Assembly (NCBI RefSeq): GCF_042944905.1
Contig: NZ_CP168496.1
Location: 2,108,001-2,172,000 of the forward strand
Reading direction: 5' to 3'
DNA: 64,000 nt
Source: Psychrobacillus sp042944905
Lineage (GTDB): Bacteria; Bacillota; Bacilli; Bacillales_A; Planococcaceae
Below the pieces are notes generated by a model, which saw only the letters and a list, made by a program, of their open reading frames with translations, made no database searches and was not told the origin of the DNA. The position numbers and the translations under genes are program-made. Numbering within the stretch: position 1 is the stretch's first letter; each line of letters starts with the position of its first letter. This document shows, one piece after another, positions 8,857-16,814 of this stretch.

Positions 8857-9273
8857 ATGTTAAAAGAGCGATACATCTACCCTGCACTATTTAGCTATGA
8901 CTCTGATGGAATCTCCGTTGAGTTTCCAGATTTACCAGGCTGCTTCACTTGTGGTGACACAGATGAAGAGGCACTTGCGATGGCAAAAGAAGCAATGGCC
9001 CTTCATCTGTATGGTTTGGAGGAAGATCAATGCAACATCCCTAACCCATCTTCACTCAAACAATTAACGATAGAATCAAATCAAGTGCCAACACTCATTG
9101 AAGTATGGATGCCACCATTTAGAAGTGAAATGCGAAACCAAGCAGTTAAGAAGACGTTAACAATTCCTAGATGGCTTGATGACACGGCGAAAGAACGGAA
9201 AGTCAACTACTCTCACCTACTGCAGGAAGCACTCAAGAATCATCTTGGTATACACAATGACCCACATAATTAA
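8857..9273 (+). CDS. hicB: HicB family antitoxin
   Basis: 138 residues. The N-terminal partially degraded RNase-H-like domain is clear (YPALFSYDSDGISVEFPDLPGC followed by a GDTDEEAL turn and the AKEAMALHLYG helix; split here into shorter motifs). The C-terminal 45 residues carry a ribbon-helix-helix type strand (KKTLTIPRWLDD) and helix-turn-helix. It neutralises HicA and represses the operon. A strong ribosome site (GAGGAGGT) lies ten bases before the ATG, stronger than that of hicA, giving antitoxin excess. The stop codon lies in the loop of the terminator. Confidence 0.93.
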   Translation: MLKERYIYPALFSYDSDGISVEFPDLPGCFTCGDTDEEALAMAKEAMALHLYGLEEDQCNIPNPSSLKQLTIESNQVPTLIEVWMPPFRSEMRNQAVKKTLTIPRWLDDTAKERKVNYSHLLQEALKNHLGIHNDPHN

Positions 9274-9290
9274 TGTGGGTCATTTGTTTT
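9256..9290 (+). terminator. hicAB terminator overlapping the hicB stop
   Basis: Perfect 12-bp stem (9256-9267 with 9273-9284), five-base loop, then TTTGTTTT. The last HicB codons form the left arm. Confidence 0.85.
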
Positions 9291-9447
9291 AACAAGTAAC
9301 TTAGTGGACCCGTTTCCCATTGAATTCTAAATTATTTTGTAATCTGGTACCCGTTTTTTTAATGGTCCCTTCATCAGTTCAAGTTTGTTCTCTAGCGATT
9401 TAACATGGTCGGGAAATTAACTAAATATCATGGATCTTGATAGTTTT

Positions 9448-9614
9448 TTAATTATCATCGGAAGTTAATACCGTAGTAACTGAAGTTCCTTCTCTCTCCA
9501 CTTCTACAAAGCCTATTTCACGATAGAGATTTACAGTATTAGTATTTTCACATAGACGCTTAGTGATAATTCTTTATAACCACTTTTCTTTGCCTCATTT
9601 ATAATAGAATTCAT
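9448..9614 (-). pseudogene. frameshifted C-terminal remnant of a GNAT acetyltransferase
   Basis: On the minus strand one frame reads NSIINEAKKSGYKELSLSV and the next frame continues ENTNTVNLYREIGF and VEVER, ending in TAA at 9448-9450. Together these are the motif-A helix, beta-5 strand and the N-x-x-A/V-x-x-L-Y acyl-CoA region of GNAT enzymes. A one-base change near 9550 breaks the frame, and the N-terminal half is missing. It lies just downstream of the nucleotidyltransferase gene. Substrate cannot be guessed. Confidence 0.7.
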
Positions 9615-9638
9615 TCATTTAGTGCATCTTTTTTTGTT

Positions 9639-10403
9639 TTAGGAGAAAGAAGAAACCATTTGTTCCCACAATGGCTTAATCTTTTCAGGATGTACTACTT
9701 CAGAGAAAACCCATTCCGTCTCTCTGGATAGCAATTCACATATTAGCTGCACTGCCAGTTGGTGTTTTTCGGGTGTCATACTCTCGTAGACTTTCTTGAT
9801 TTCCTGGATAATTCCTTTTGGAAGAGAAGACTGCAATGCTTTCAATCCCAATTGAGCTCTTCCTGGATTATACCGATGTAGTAACACTCTTGCTAGATGT
9901 GTCATAACTTGATGGAGCATACTAACTGACCAAATATCATTGCCTCGTGCAGATGATTTTTTATATTGAAAAAGGAACCATGCAACATCATCGACTGCAT
10001 CCTGAAACTCTTCATCAGATAATTTCAGGTTCTGGGTCTGCTTGTATTTCTCCAATTTATAGTTTGGGTCGAAAAGAACTTTAAAAAAGTCCTTTTCGAT
10101 ATATGTAGTTTCTGTCACTGTAAACAGGTCTACATGCACTAAATTCTCATATACCGCAAGAATTTGTGGTGCCACAATAAAAATTTCATCATAAAATAGC
10201 AATTTGTTATAAGATTCCAAGTGCTTGATCCTTCTTGGAAGAAATTCTTCCTCATCTTCTTCATCCACTAAGCAATACAAATCGATATCCGAATGCTCAT
10301 CTTGTTCGCCTCGCCCCATTGAGCCTTTTAAAAAAATCGCCTGAACCTTTTTGTCCTTTTTTAAACTACTTACAATTGCCTCTACTGTTTCCTCTAAAAC
10401 CAT
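9639..10403 (-). CDS. nucleotidyltransferase-domain protein (MNT/aminoglycoside-adenylyltransferase-like)
   Basis: 254 residues. Residues 20-45 hold the pol-beta nucleotidyltransferase motif GSMGRGEQDEHSDIDLY with metal-binding Asp39 and Asp41; a third acidic residue, Asp92, is in VHVDLF. After residue 130 a helical domain follows, as in kanamycin/streptomycin adenylyltransferase-like proteins. It probably transfers a nucleotide to a small molecule or protein. No HEPN partner gene is adjacent, so it is not a plain MNT-HEPN toxin-antitoxin pair. Drug resistance cannot be inferred from these motifs alone. Confidence 0.7.
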   Translation of the reverse strand: MVLEETVEAIVSSLKKDKKVQAIFLKGSMGRGEQDEHSDIDLYCLVDEEDEEEFLPRRIKHLESYNKLLFYDEIFIVAPQILAVYENLVHVDLFTVTETTYIEKDFFKVLFDPNYKLEKYKQTQNLKLSDEEFQDAVDDVAWFLFQYKKSSARGNDIWSVSMLHQVMTHLARVLLHRYNPGRAQLGLKALQSSLPKGIIQEIKKVYESMTPEKHQLAVQLICELLSRETEWVFSEVVHPEKIKPLWEQMVSSFS

Positions 10404-10607
10404 TATGACTCACCGCTTGAAAAAGTAATTAATATCAGAAATATTTCGAAGTTGTGTCTTACATAGGGACATTTTTATGTCATTTTCATTGTAATTATGA
10501 TCATCGATATATTCAACTATCGTAATCTAGGACCATTACGAGACATATTTTACTTTCAAGCATGCATAAAATAGTAGATAGGTTTCATTTACGAAAGGAG
10601 ATTTACT

Positions 10608-11210
10608 TTGGCAGATAAAACGAAGCAACATTTTTATCAACGCTGGTGGTTTATTTTGATAGTTTTGATTTTAGGAATTGGAATTTTTGAAAATATAGTT
10701 AATCGTCTTGAGAAGGCAGATACAGATAGAGTCGAAGTCACTGACTCGCCATTTTACAAGAAAATGGAAAGAGAAGAACTGAAAGAAAAAATGGCGCAAA
10801 AACATAAGACGCCAGAAGTGGTTGCAGCAGAAATAATCATAAAGAATTTTGGAACGACAAACGTAGAGAAAGAAAGGGCTGTCCTTTCGTCTAGATTTGA
10901 AAGTGGTGTAGTTGAAGCTATTGCATTGGAGGAAAAAGTTAAATCTGCAAAATCCTCAAAACATTCTTTTCTGTACAATACAGTCGAATTTATGAAGGCG
11001 ATGAAATCACAAGAAGAGGTTACTCAAGCTACATTAATCGTCCAAGCCCCACTTACAGATCGTTATGGGAATGTGGGAAATGGAGATGTTATGATAGTAC
11101 TAATGAGTAGAGAAACTTTAAATAAAATAAACTTTAACAACTTTAATGCAGAAAATCTATCAGCTGTTGCTGATACTTACTGGGAGCATCCTGCTTTATC
11201 TGCTGAATAA
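10608..11210 (+). CDS. membrane-anchored protein of unknown function
   Basis: 200 residues from a TTG start with AAAGGAG seven bases upstream. Residues 11-31 form one membrane helix (RWWFILIVLILGIGIFENIV), followed by a charged, probably extracytoplasmic region of 170 residues with no recognisable domain. It stands alone on the plus strand. I do not recognise the family; the layout resembles the many single-pass surface-exposed orphan proteins of Bacillales. Confidence 0.7.
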   Translation: MADKTKQHFYQRWWFILIVLILGIGIFENIVNRLEKADTDRVEVTDSPFYKKMEREELKEKMAQKHKTPEVVAAEIIIKNFGTTNVEKERAVLSSRFESGVVEAIALEEKVKSAKSSKHSFLYNTVEFMKAMKSQEEVTQATLIVQAPLTDRYGNVGNGDVMIVLMSRETLNKINFNNFNAENLSAVADTYWEHPALSAE

Positions 11211-11318
11211 ACAAAGGTTTCTTTTAGTAATAAAAGTACTTTTAATTGGGTCCTATGTGGAATTAACTTCTACACGATTATGAATTATTTTAAGTTGTAT
11301 CTTACAGGGACTATTAGG

Positions 11319-11804
11319 CTAATTATTGTTAAAATTCTTTTTCATTAATATAAAGACTACTGGATGTCCATAAAAATCGCCGTTATTCTCTTTTATTACC
11401 TTGAACCCTTCTCTTTCATAAAAAGCAAAATTGGGATTTCCTTTATAAACTGTTAACGACAAAGTTACCAGTTCTTTGAATTTTGAAAGTCCTGTTAATA
11501 AGAGTTGTTTTCCGCCCCCTTTTCCTTGATGATCTGGATGAATATATAAAGACTCTAAGAATACGTCTGAACTAGATAAGTCACTGGAGAAAAAAGCATA
11601 GCCCATAATTTCTTCCTTATCTTCGGCTACTAACGTTACGGAAGTTTTAAATCTATTTTCCATCGTTTCGGCAGAATAAGCGTCTTTTAGAACTTTCTCT
11701 TGTATATCTTTCGGAATAAACTTACTATATGTGGCCTTCCAAGTGTGTGCTGCAATAGCTCTGATGCTTTCTATGTCTGACAATTGCATATCTCTTATTA
11801 TCAT
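11319..11804 (-). CDS. GNAT family N-acetyltransferase
   Basis: 161 residues. The fold is visible from start to end: IRDMQLSDIESI opening, beta strands around 58-70 (VTLVAEDKEEIMGYAFF), motif A LYIHPDHQGKGGGKQLL at about 90-106 with the acetyl-CoA pyrophosphate loop, and GNPNFAFYEREGF for motif B. Loop Q/R-x-x-G-x-G/A is QGKGGG, slightly atypical. The acceptor substrate is unknown. Monocistronic on the minus strand. Confidence 0.85.
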   Translation of the reverse strand: MIIRDMQLSDIESIRAIAAHTWKATYSKFIPKDIQEKVLKDAYSAETMENRFKTSVTLVAEDKEEIMGYAFFSSDLSSSDVFLESLYIHPDHQGKGGGKQLLLTGLSKFKELVTLSLTVYKGNPNFAFYEREGFKVIKENNGDFYGHPVVFILMKKNFNNN

Positions 11805-11902
11805 TTCTTTATCCCCCTTTAACGAACAGCTAGTCTTTTTATATTATCATATTATGAAAGATTCAAACATTTAGATTATTAGGCATTCTGTTTGTAGAAA
11901 TA

Positions 11903-11942
11903 AAAATAGACTGAGTTGATATTTTAATCAATCAGTCTTTTG
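11903..11942. terminator. terminator-like hairpin
   Basis: An 11-bp stem with one bulged G (GACTGAGTTGAT with ATCAATCAGTC), T-rich on both sides. It lies downstream of selO on the minus strand but 350 bp from its stop, so it may instead shield the GNAT gene. Confidence 0.6.
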
Positions 11943-12123
11943 AGCAAATTTATAGTACAGGAAACGCTTTAGTAAGGTGTCTTTTTATTTGGTTAGATAA
12001 ACAGCTACCTTTTTAGGTAGTGCTTATAAATATAGTGAGCAGCATGTAATATGTGACCGTTTTTTCAATATAAAGTTTCTACTTGGCATGTGATGACACT
12101 AATTAATCGCGCAATTTATGAAG

Positions 12124-12249
12124 AATCACAAGGTAGATACTCATAATCGCAAGATCAAGGTCGCAAATCGCAAATTATCTCTTCTAAATCGCAAGTTCGT
12201 TCCAGCGAATCGCAAGATAGGAAGTCCAAATCGCAAGTTCCGATGCCAG
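12124..12249. repeat. tandem array, exact 21-bp period, core AATCGCAAG
   Basis: The core AATCGCAAG (or a one-base variant) starts at 12124, 12145, 12166, 12187, 12208 and 12229: five successive steps of exactly 21 bp. The 12 bases between cores vary freely. An accidental open frame on the plus strand reads a seven-residue NRK repeat, which follows from 21 = 3 x 7 and is not evidence for a protein. The array lies in the gap downstream of selO. Confidence 0.9.
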
Positions 12250-12287
12250 GCACATTATTATTCATCATATATGCAACATTGGTTAAA

Positions 12288-13757
12288 TTATGTCCCACAA
12301 AAAGTTTGGTAAGTCTCGTTTGATTGCTCAGGCAGCTTGGAGTAAGCAGCCTGTTTTGGAGAATGTGCGAAGGGATTTGAAAGAACCTCGAGTAGCCGCT
12401 CCATCACACTAAAGTCTCCTTGCTCTGCAGCAGCTAGCGCTTCTTCCACTCGGTGGTTACGAGGTATTACCGCTGGATTACTGTCCCGCATTAACTGATA
12501 TGCAGAGTCTTTCGATTCCTGTTGTCTACTTAATCTCGCTTGCCATTGTTCATGCCAATGAGAAAATTCTTTCTTGTCAAACAACAAAGTATCCTCGATT
12601 TTATCAAAAGTTAATGCACGGAACGTATTCGTATAATCCGCTTGATACTTCAGAAGCATACCAAGAAGTTCTTCAATAAGCGCCTCATCCTGTACCTCTT
12701 CATTAAACATCCCTAGTTTTGCTCTCATTCCCGCAAGCCAATTAGAATGATATAATTCTGGAAAATCTTGAATTGCATTTTGAGCAAGTTTAAGCGCTTC
12801 TTCCTCATTTTCATGTAGCAAGGTCAATAGGCTTTCAGCAAACCGCGCGAGATTCCAACCGGCAATACGTGGCTGATTGCCATATGCATAACGTGCTTGA
12901 ACATCAATGGAACTGAATACGGTTGCTGGGTCGTAGGTATCCATGAAGGCGCATGGTCCATAATCAATAGTTTCTCCGCTAATACTCATGTTGTCGGTGT
13001 TCATCACCCCGTGAATAAAGCCAACTAGTTGCCACTTGGCAATTAAACCCGCTTGACGCTTGATTACTTCCCGAAGAAAGGAAAGATAGCGATTAGGATC
13101 ATTGTTAATTTCTGGATAATGTCGTTGTAATGTATAATCGGCCAATACCTGAAGATCTTCTACTGTCCCCCGTTGAGCAGCATATTGAAAAGTGCCGACA
13201 CGCAAATGACTGGCAGCCACTCGGGTAAGAATTGCTCCAGGTAGATCAGTTTCACGGATTACTGGTTCATCCGTCGTCACTACTGCTAGGCTTCGGGTAG
13301 TAGGTATTCCAAGTCCATGCATTGCTTCGCTCATGATGTATTCGCGTAGCATCGGTCCTAGTGCCGCTCTACCATCTCCCCCGCGTGAGTATGGGGTTCT
13401 TCCTGCTCCCTTAAGCTGAATATCAACTCGCTCATTAGTAGGCGTAATCTGCTCGCCAAGTAGAATTGCCCGGCCGTCTCCTAACATATTGAAATGCCCG
13501 AATTGATGTCCCGCATAAGCTTGTGCAAGAGGCGAAGCACCTTCGGGTATCTCGTTACCTGCAAGAACTGCAACACCATCGTCACTTTGTAGTGCCTCGA
13601 CGTTCAATCCTAGATAAGTTGCTAGTTTATCATTGAACGTAACCAAGTTTGGTGCTGGCACAGGGTTAAGGTCAAGGTTTGTGAAGAAAAGATCTGGTAG
13701 ACGGGCATAACTGTTATCGAAATTCCATCCTGTTTCTTTTTCATTTCTTTTTGTCAT
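12288..13757 (-). CDS. selO: protein adenylyltransferase SelO (YdiU family)
   Basis: 489 residues of the SelO pseudokinase family, which transfers AMP from ATP to Ser/Thr/Tyr of target proteins. Visible landmarks are YARLPDLFF at the N-terminus, AGHQFGHFNMLGDGRA with the inverted nucleotide pocket, QLKGAGRTPYSRGGDG, HGVMNTDNMSISGETIDYGP and the metal Asp in the DYGPCAF segment. The protein ends Cys-Gly-Thr; the Cys is third from the C-terminus, where vertebrate SelO has selenocysteine. A ribosome site AAAGGTGA lies five bases before the ATG. Confidence 0.95.
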   Translation of the reverse strand: MTKRNEKETGWNFDNSYARLPDLFFTNLDLNPVPAPNLVTFNDKLATYLGLNVEALQSDDGVAVLAGNEIPEGASPLAQAYAGHQFGHFNMLGDGRAILLGEQITPTNERVDIQLKGAGRTPYSRGGDGRAALGPMLREYIMSEAMHGLGIPTTRSLAVVTTDEPVIRETDLPGAILTRVAASHLRVGTFQYAAQRGTVEDLQVLADYTLQRHYPEINNDPNRYLSFLREVIKRQAGLIAKWQLVGFIHGVMNTDNMSISGETIDYGPCAFMDTYDPATVFSSIDVQARYAYGNQPRIAGWNLARFAESLLTLLHENEEEALKLAQNAIQDFPELYHSNWLAGMRAKLGMFNEEVQDEALIEELLGMLLKYQADYTNTFRALTFDKIEDTLLFDKKEFSHWHEQWQARLSRQQESKDSAYQLMRDSNPAVIPRNHRVEEALAAAEQGDFSVMERLLEVLSNPFAHSPKQAAYSKLPEQSNETYQTFCGT

Positions 13758-13913
13758 TGAGTCACCTTTTCCTGTTACCTATATTTTTACTACTATGTTA
13801 AAACAAAGTTTCTACAAATTTATTATACCCTTTTGCAGTACATACATCCTTTTTTAATTCGCTATTTTCCAACTGTAAATCTAACCTTGAAGGAATGAAA
13901 GAGAACACTTGTG

Positions 13914-13922
13914 TGGTATAAT
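13914..13922 (+). promoter_or_regulatory. extended -10 promoter for the small toxin mRNA
   Basis: TGGTATAAT is a consensus extended -10 element (TG-n-TATAAT, hexamer at 13917-13922). No good -35 is present, which the extended element can offset. Transcription would start near 13929 and give a leader of roughly 85 bases before the toxin ATG. Confidence 0.5.
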
Positions 13923-14013
13923 AAAAGAGTAATAGAATAGGGGTTTCAAGGGTGGTTAGCACATTTTTTCCATTACTTCATTCAACTTGGTGAGGGAAAG
14001 GTGGATGATGCTT

Positions 14014-14109
14014 ATGACGGTTTTCGAAGCGCTAATGGTTACGATTGGTTTTTCAACGCTAATTGTCTCTATCATTGCTTTGTCATATACTTTTGCAAGA
14101 AAAAAGTAA
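14014..14109 (+). CDS. TxpA/BsrG-type (holin-like) type I toxin peptide
   Basis: 31 codons from ATG 14014 (alternative ATGs at 14005 and 14008; only 14014 is well spaced, nine bases, from AAAGGTGG). The peptide begins MTVFEALMVTIGFSTLIVS, has one membrane helix and ends in RKK. This MTxFEALM start plus single helix plus basic tail is the signature of the putative holin-like toxins of Bacillales, which damage the membrane when antitoxin RNA is lost. A strong antisense promoter and terminator overlap its 3' end, which supports the assignment. Short length prevents certainty. Confidence 0.8.
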   Translation: MTVFEALMVTIGFSTLIVSIIALSYTFARKK

Positions 14110-14233
14110 ACCGCCCCGAGCCTGACAGCTAAGCGGTTTACCATCGCGTGCTGATCGCCAATGAAGCGATCTATTTTGCAGGGCTGTTTAGTGTTGACGC
14201 ACCAAACAGTCCTTTTTAGTGTAAACCATTTCT
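14100..14233 (-). ncRNA. antisense antitoxin RNA (RatA/SR4-like)
   Basis: On the minus strand TTGAAA (14263-14268) and TATACT (14240-14245) are exactly 17 bp apart, a near-consensus sigma-A promoter. The RNA would begin near 14233 and end at a hairpin formed by 14106-14115 and 14133-14141 followed by six T (14105-14100). The roughly 134-base RNA is complementary to the whole toxin 3' untranslated region and the last codons. This is the layout of txpA/RatA and bsrG/SR4. A minus-strand open frame over this region is a shadow. Confidence 0.75.
14180..14217 (+). terminator. toxin mRNA terminator
   Basis: A 14-bp stem (14180-14193 with 14200-14213, two G:U pairs) then a T run. The stem is inside the region overlapped by the antisense RNA. 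Confidence 0.8.
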
Positions 14234-14299
14234 CTTTCCAGTATAACAAGGCAACAAAGGGTTTTCAACAAATCAACTTATATCTTTCCTTGCAAATAT

Positions 14300-14839
14300 T
14301 TATCCTTCTATGCTTGCTGCTGCATCTTCAATAATCCAGTCCACCGCAGTTATTAAGTCAAGGAAAACGGCATCTGAAAGTGGATCGTTCTTACCCAAGA
14401 ACACACATTTTGTACCTGCTTTTTTACCAGCGATAATATCCGTGTCGGTATCTCCAACCATGTACGAATGGGATAAATCAATATTATATTTTTTACCGAG
14501 ATCTGTTATTAATTTACTGTTAGGCTTTCGGCAATCACAACCCGCTTTTGGCTTATGTGGACAATAAGCCACCTCGTGAATAGTCGCCCCTTCTTTCTTT
14601 AGTGCAGCAATCATATGGTCATGTATTTTTTGGAGCTGTGCTTCCTTCATATATCCTAAGCCAACCCCACCTTGATTGGTTACGACAAAGATGAAATCAA
14701 AGACAGTATTCAATTTTTTAATTGCTTCTGGTACACCTGGTAAAAAATATAGCTCGTGGGGCTTATTCACAAATTTAACGCGATCCGTTAGCACTTCATT
14801 TATTACTCCGTCACGATCCAAAAATACAGCTTTTTTCAT
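14300..14839 (-). CDS. HAD-IIIA phosphatase, GmhB/HisB-N like
   Basis: 179 residues. The nucleophile motif FLDRDGVIN has Asp8 and Asp10; VVTNQGGVGLG is motif II; the zinc-binding loop CPHKPKAGCDCRKP with three Cys and one His is typical of the D-glycero-D-manno-heptose-1,7-bisphosphate phosphatase and histidinol-phosphatase subgroup; MVGDTDTDIIAGKKAG is motif IV. It hydrolyses a phosphomonoester, probably of a sugar. No other heptose genes are near, so the substrate is open. It follows the toxin locus and lies 16 bp from the next gene upstream. Confidence 0.85.
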   Translation of the reverse strand: MKKAVFLDRDGVINEVLTDRVKFVNKPHELYFLPGVPEAIKKLNTVFDFIFVVTNQGGVGLGYMKEAQLQKIHDHMIAALKKEGATIHEVAYCPHKPKAGCDCRKPNSKLITDLGKKYNIDLSHSYMVGDTDTDIIAGKKAGTKCVFLGKNDPLSDAVFLDLITAVDWIIEDAAASIEG

Positions 14840-14855
14840 TTACAGCACACCTTTA

Positions 14856-15614
14856 CTAATTAGTTTCCTCTATCGGACTCACAGACGTGTTTCTAATTTT
14901 TTCAGGCTCATTTTGTTTAAATGTAATGGACTTTGCTTTATACATTTTCCCGTCCCAAAAGTATTCAATAGTTAAATGACCAAGTAAACCACCATAAACA
15001 CTATCATCTCGTACTACATAAGCATTAACCGTTCCATTTAATGTTCCATTTTCAATCGAATATTCTATCGTATCCATACCGAGATAAGGCTTACGAGAAT
15101 TAGTAAAATGATATTTGGAAATGTCGATTTTATACTCCTCTTTGTCTGCCAGAATAATCACGATATTACCATGTCTCTCTAATTTCACAAGGCGACTCAT
15201 AGTCAAGTCCGTAGGTTCAACTGGAACCTCTTTATACCTTAGAAAAGGATCCTGAATTTGATTCAGAATATGAATATCCTTAAGAGACGTTCCAATTCCA
15301 GCTCTATCATTATTTAATACGACGATAACATCTTCCAACCTGTCACCATTTATGTCTTCATAATATAATACAGGATCATACTTTCCATGATACCAGTTGG
15401 GAAAATGATAAACTATTTCTCCTCGATCACCAATTTGAACGGTAAAATTTTCAAAGTCCATCCAACTTTTTTTATCAGCTATTAGGTAGACTCTTTTATA
15501 CCATATATCGGACGGTACGCTTAATAGCACCACTCGTTCACTTGCATATGCCATTTCCAAATGTAAGAATAACATAAGTAGTAAAAGACAGCTTGCGGAA
15601 ATTTTTCTAATCAT
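14856..15614 (-). CDS. secreted protein with an FG-GAP/VCBS-like segment, unknown function
   Basis: 252 residues. Residues 1-25 are a signal peptide (hydrophobic core LLLLMLFLHLEMAYA, likely cut after AYA). The segment YYEDINGDRLEDVIVVL near residue 88 resembles the calcium-binding DxNxDxxxD loop of FG-GAP/VCBS repeats. The rest is beta-rich and unassigned. It is 16 bp upstream of the HAD gene on the same strand and may be co-transcribed. I do not recognise an enzyme. Confidence 0.65.
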   Translation of the reverse strand: MIRKISASCLLLLMLFLHLEMAYASERVVLLSVPSDIWYKRVYLIADKKSWMDFENFTVQIGDRGEIVYHFPNWYHGKYDPVLYYEDINGDRLEDVIVVLNNDRAGIGTSLKDIHILNQIQDPFLRYKEVPVEPTDLTMSRLVKLERHGNIVIILADKEEYKIDISKYHFTNSRKPYLGMDTIEYSIENGTLNGTVNAYVVRDDSVYGGLLGHLTIEYFWDGKMYKAKSITFKQNEPEKIRNTSVSPIEETN

Positions 15615-15681
15615 TTTAGCAATCCTTTTGTACTTAAGGTTCCCAGTATGTTCTATAAAATACTGCTTAATATATTCTTAT

Positions 15682-15825
15682 CTACATAAGCTCTTTCAAC
15701 CTTTTAACGACAGAATGGACAGTTAATCTATGAAATGATATAAGTTGTCCTTTAAATACAACAGAATATATTCCGTAGGGAGTTGTTGATAATTCCAGTA
15801 ATTCTTTTCTATTTTTTAAGTCCAT
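15682..15825 (-). pseudogene. small ORF or C-terminal remnant, possibly YoaP-like
   Basis: 47 codons from an ATG at 15825: MDLKNRKELLELSTTPYG then IYSVVFKGQL and a basic tail. The pattern of a KNR-E motif, a Pro-containing turn and a short beta hairpin is like the C-terminal YoaP-type domain found after some GNAT enzymes. The same frame stays open about 11 codons upstream without an ATG. No ribosome site precedes it. It may be a leftover of a larger gene; the family suggestion is weak. Confidence 0.35.
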
Positions 15826-15972
15826 TTGATTTCTTTTTACTTCTAAGACAGTAGCTACCAATACCTTCTAATAATTCAGTGTTTAACTCTAGCATTTAAA
15901 TATCAGACAACAAAAGCATCTCCCTTTTTCTTTTGGTTTCCTATGTAGCACAAAGCTCCAAAAAATACTGTA

Positions 15973-16170
15973 TTATTTCTGATTTAACTTTTCTATGTTG
16001 TTGTTTATTTTAATTAGTAGGTTAATGATGATCGTCAATAAAATAATGAAAATAATTGCAATTAAAATACCTGCTCCTTCATAGCCAACAAACGCAATTA
16101 TTCCTCCAAAAACTAAAAATCCAATAAATCCGAATGCAATTGCAGTAGTTAAATTTAAAATAAATTTCAA
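15973..16170 (-). CDS. small two-helix membrane protein
   Basis: 65 residues: helix 1 at about 6-30 (AIAFGFIGFLVFGGIIAFVG) and helix 2 at about 33-53, then a polar tail NNNIEKLNQK. An AGGGGTGATTACTTG ribosome region precedes the ATG, five bases after the NUDIX stop, so the two genes are probably co-transcribed. No family recognised. Confidence 0.65.
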   Translation of the reverse strand: MKFILNLTTAIAFGFIGFLVFGGIIAFVGYEGAGILIAIIFIILLTIIINLLIKINNNIEKLNQK

Positions 16171-16174
16171 GTAA

Positions 16175-16612
16175 TCACCCCTTTATTTCAACTTCTCTTA
16201 ACATATATGGAACTGAATTTCTGTCCATTATTAGTCCTTCAAACCCATTTGAGATATGTATATATTTTTCTGCTTGTTTTAAATCCATCCAAATTACTTC
16301 CTCAATTTCTTCGGGAAAAGATATTTCTATTTTTCCACCTATTATTTTTCCGACAAAAGTAATGAAGATAGCGTGGTGTCCCCTTTCTTCAAAAAACGCT
16401 TCCCCAACAGAGAAAACACCATCCACTTGTACATCTAGTCCCGTTTCCTCTTTCACTTCACGTATGGCACCTTCTTTAAGCGTTTCTCCCTTTTCCACTG
16501 CCCCTCCTGGAGGCGTATAGTAAGAGGACCCAGTACCTTTGTTTTTTACCATTAATACATTCTGTTCAAGTTCATCAAACAGAAGTACATATGCTACATC
16601 TACTCTTTTCAT
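16175..16612 (-). CDS. NUDIX hydrolase
   Basis: 145 residues with a complete NUDIX box, GGAVEKGETLKEGAIREVKE followed by ETGL, at about residues 36-59 (G-x5-E-x7-REUxEExGU). It hydrolyses a nucleoside diphosphate linked to another group; the substrate cannot be told from sequence. The ribosome site AAAAGGGGGG precedes the ATG. The small membrane protein follows. Confidence 0.9.
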   Translation of the reverse strand: MKRVDVAYVLLFDELEQNVLMVKNKGTGSSYYTPPGGAVEKGETLKEGAIREVKEETGLDVQVDGVFSVGEAFFEERGHHAIFITFVGKIIGGKIEISFPEEIEEVIWMDLKQAEKYIHISNGFEGLIMDRNSVPYMLREVEIKG

Positions 16613-16682
16613 TTATTCTTACCCCCCTTTTATACAATAAAAAAAGAGCCGACTAAACAGCTCAAGATTTTCAATAGAACCT

Positions 16683-16814
16683 TTAATCACTTTGTCCCCT
16701 ACAAAATCTTAATACCGATTCTTCTTGATCTTTGTCTTGTAGCCGTCGTAATTTCTTCTGAAAAAATAAAGTATACGCTATATCAAAGTCGGCATATTGA
16801 GAATGTGTGAAGAA
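16683..16814 (-). pseudogene. C-terminal remnant of an unknown gene
   Basis: 44 open codons on the minus strand reading FDIAYTLFFQKKLRRLQDKD and then QEESVLRFCRG before TAA. The stretch begins right after an in-frame TAG and has no start codon. Composition is protein-like and helical. I cannot place it in a family. The rest of 16613-16947 shows nothing further. Confidence 0.3.

Noticed and set aside
12124..12249. CRISPR array
   Set aside because: Repeat cores of 9 bp and spacers of 12 bp are far too short, and no cas gene is present.
12118..12312. Plus-strand 64-codon frame with a seven-residue NRK repeat
   Set aside because: The repeat follows from the 21-bp DNA period; there is no ribosome site, and it runs into the 3' end of selO.
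13956..14249. Minus-strand 97-codon frame
   Set aside because: It covers the antisense RNA promoter, the toxin gene on the other strand and two terminators; composition is not protein-like.
16640..16665. Terminator upstream of the NUDIX gene
   Set aside because: Stem of only four pairs (GAGC/GCTC); too weak to call.
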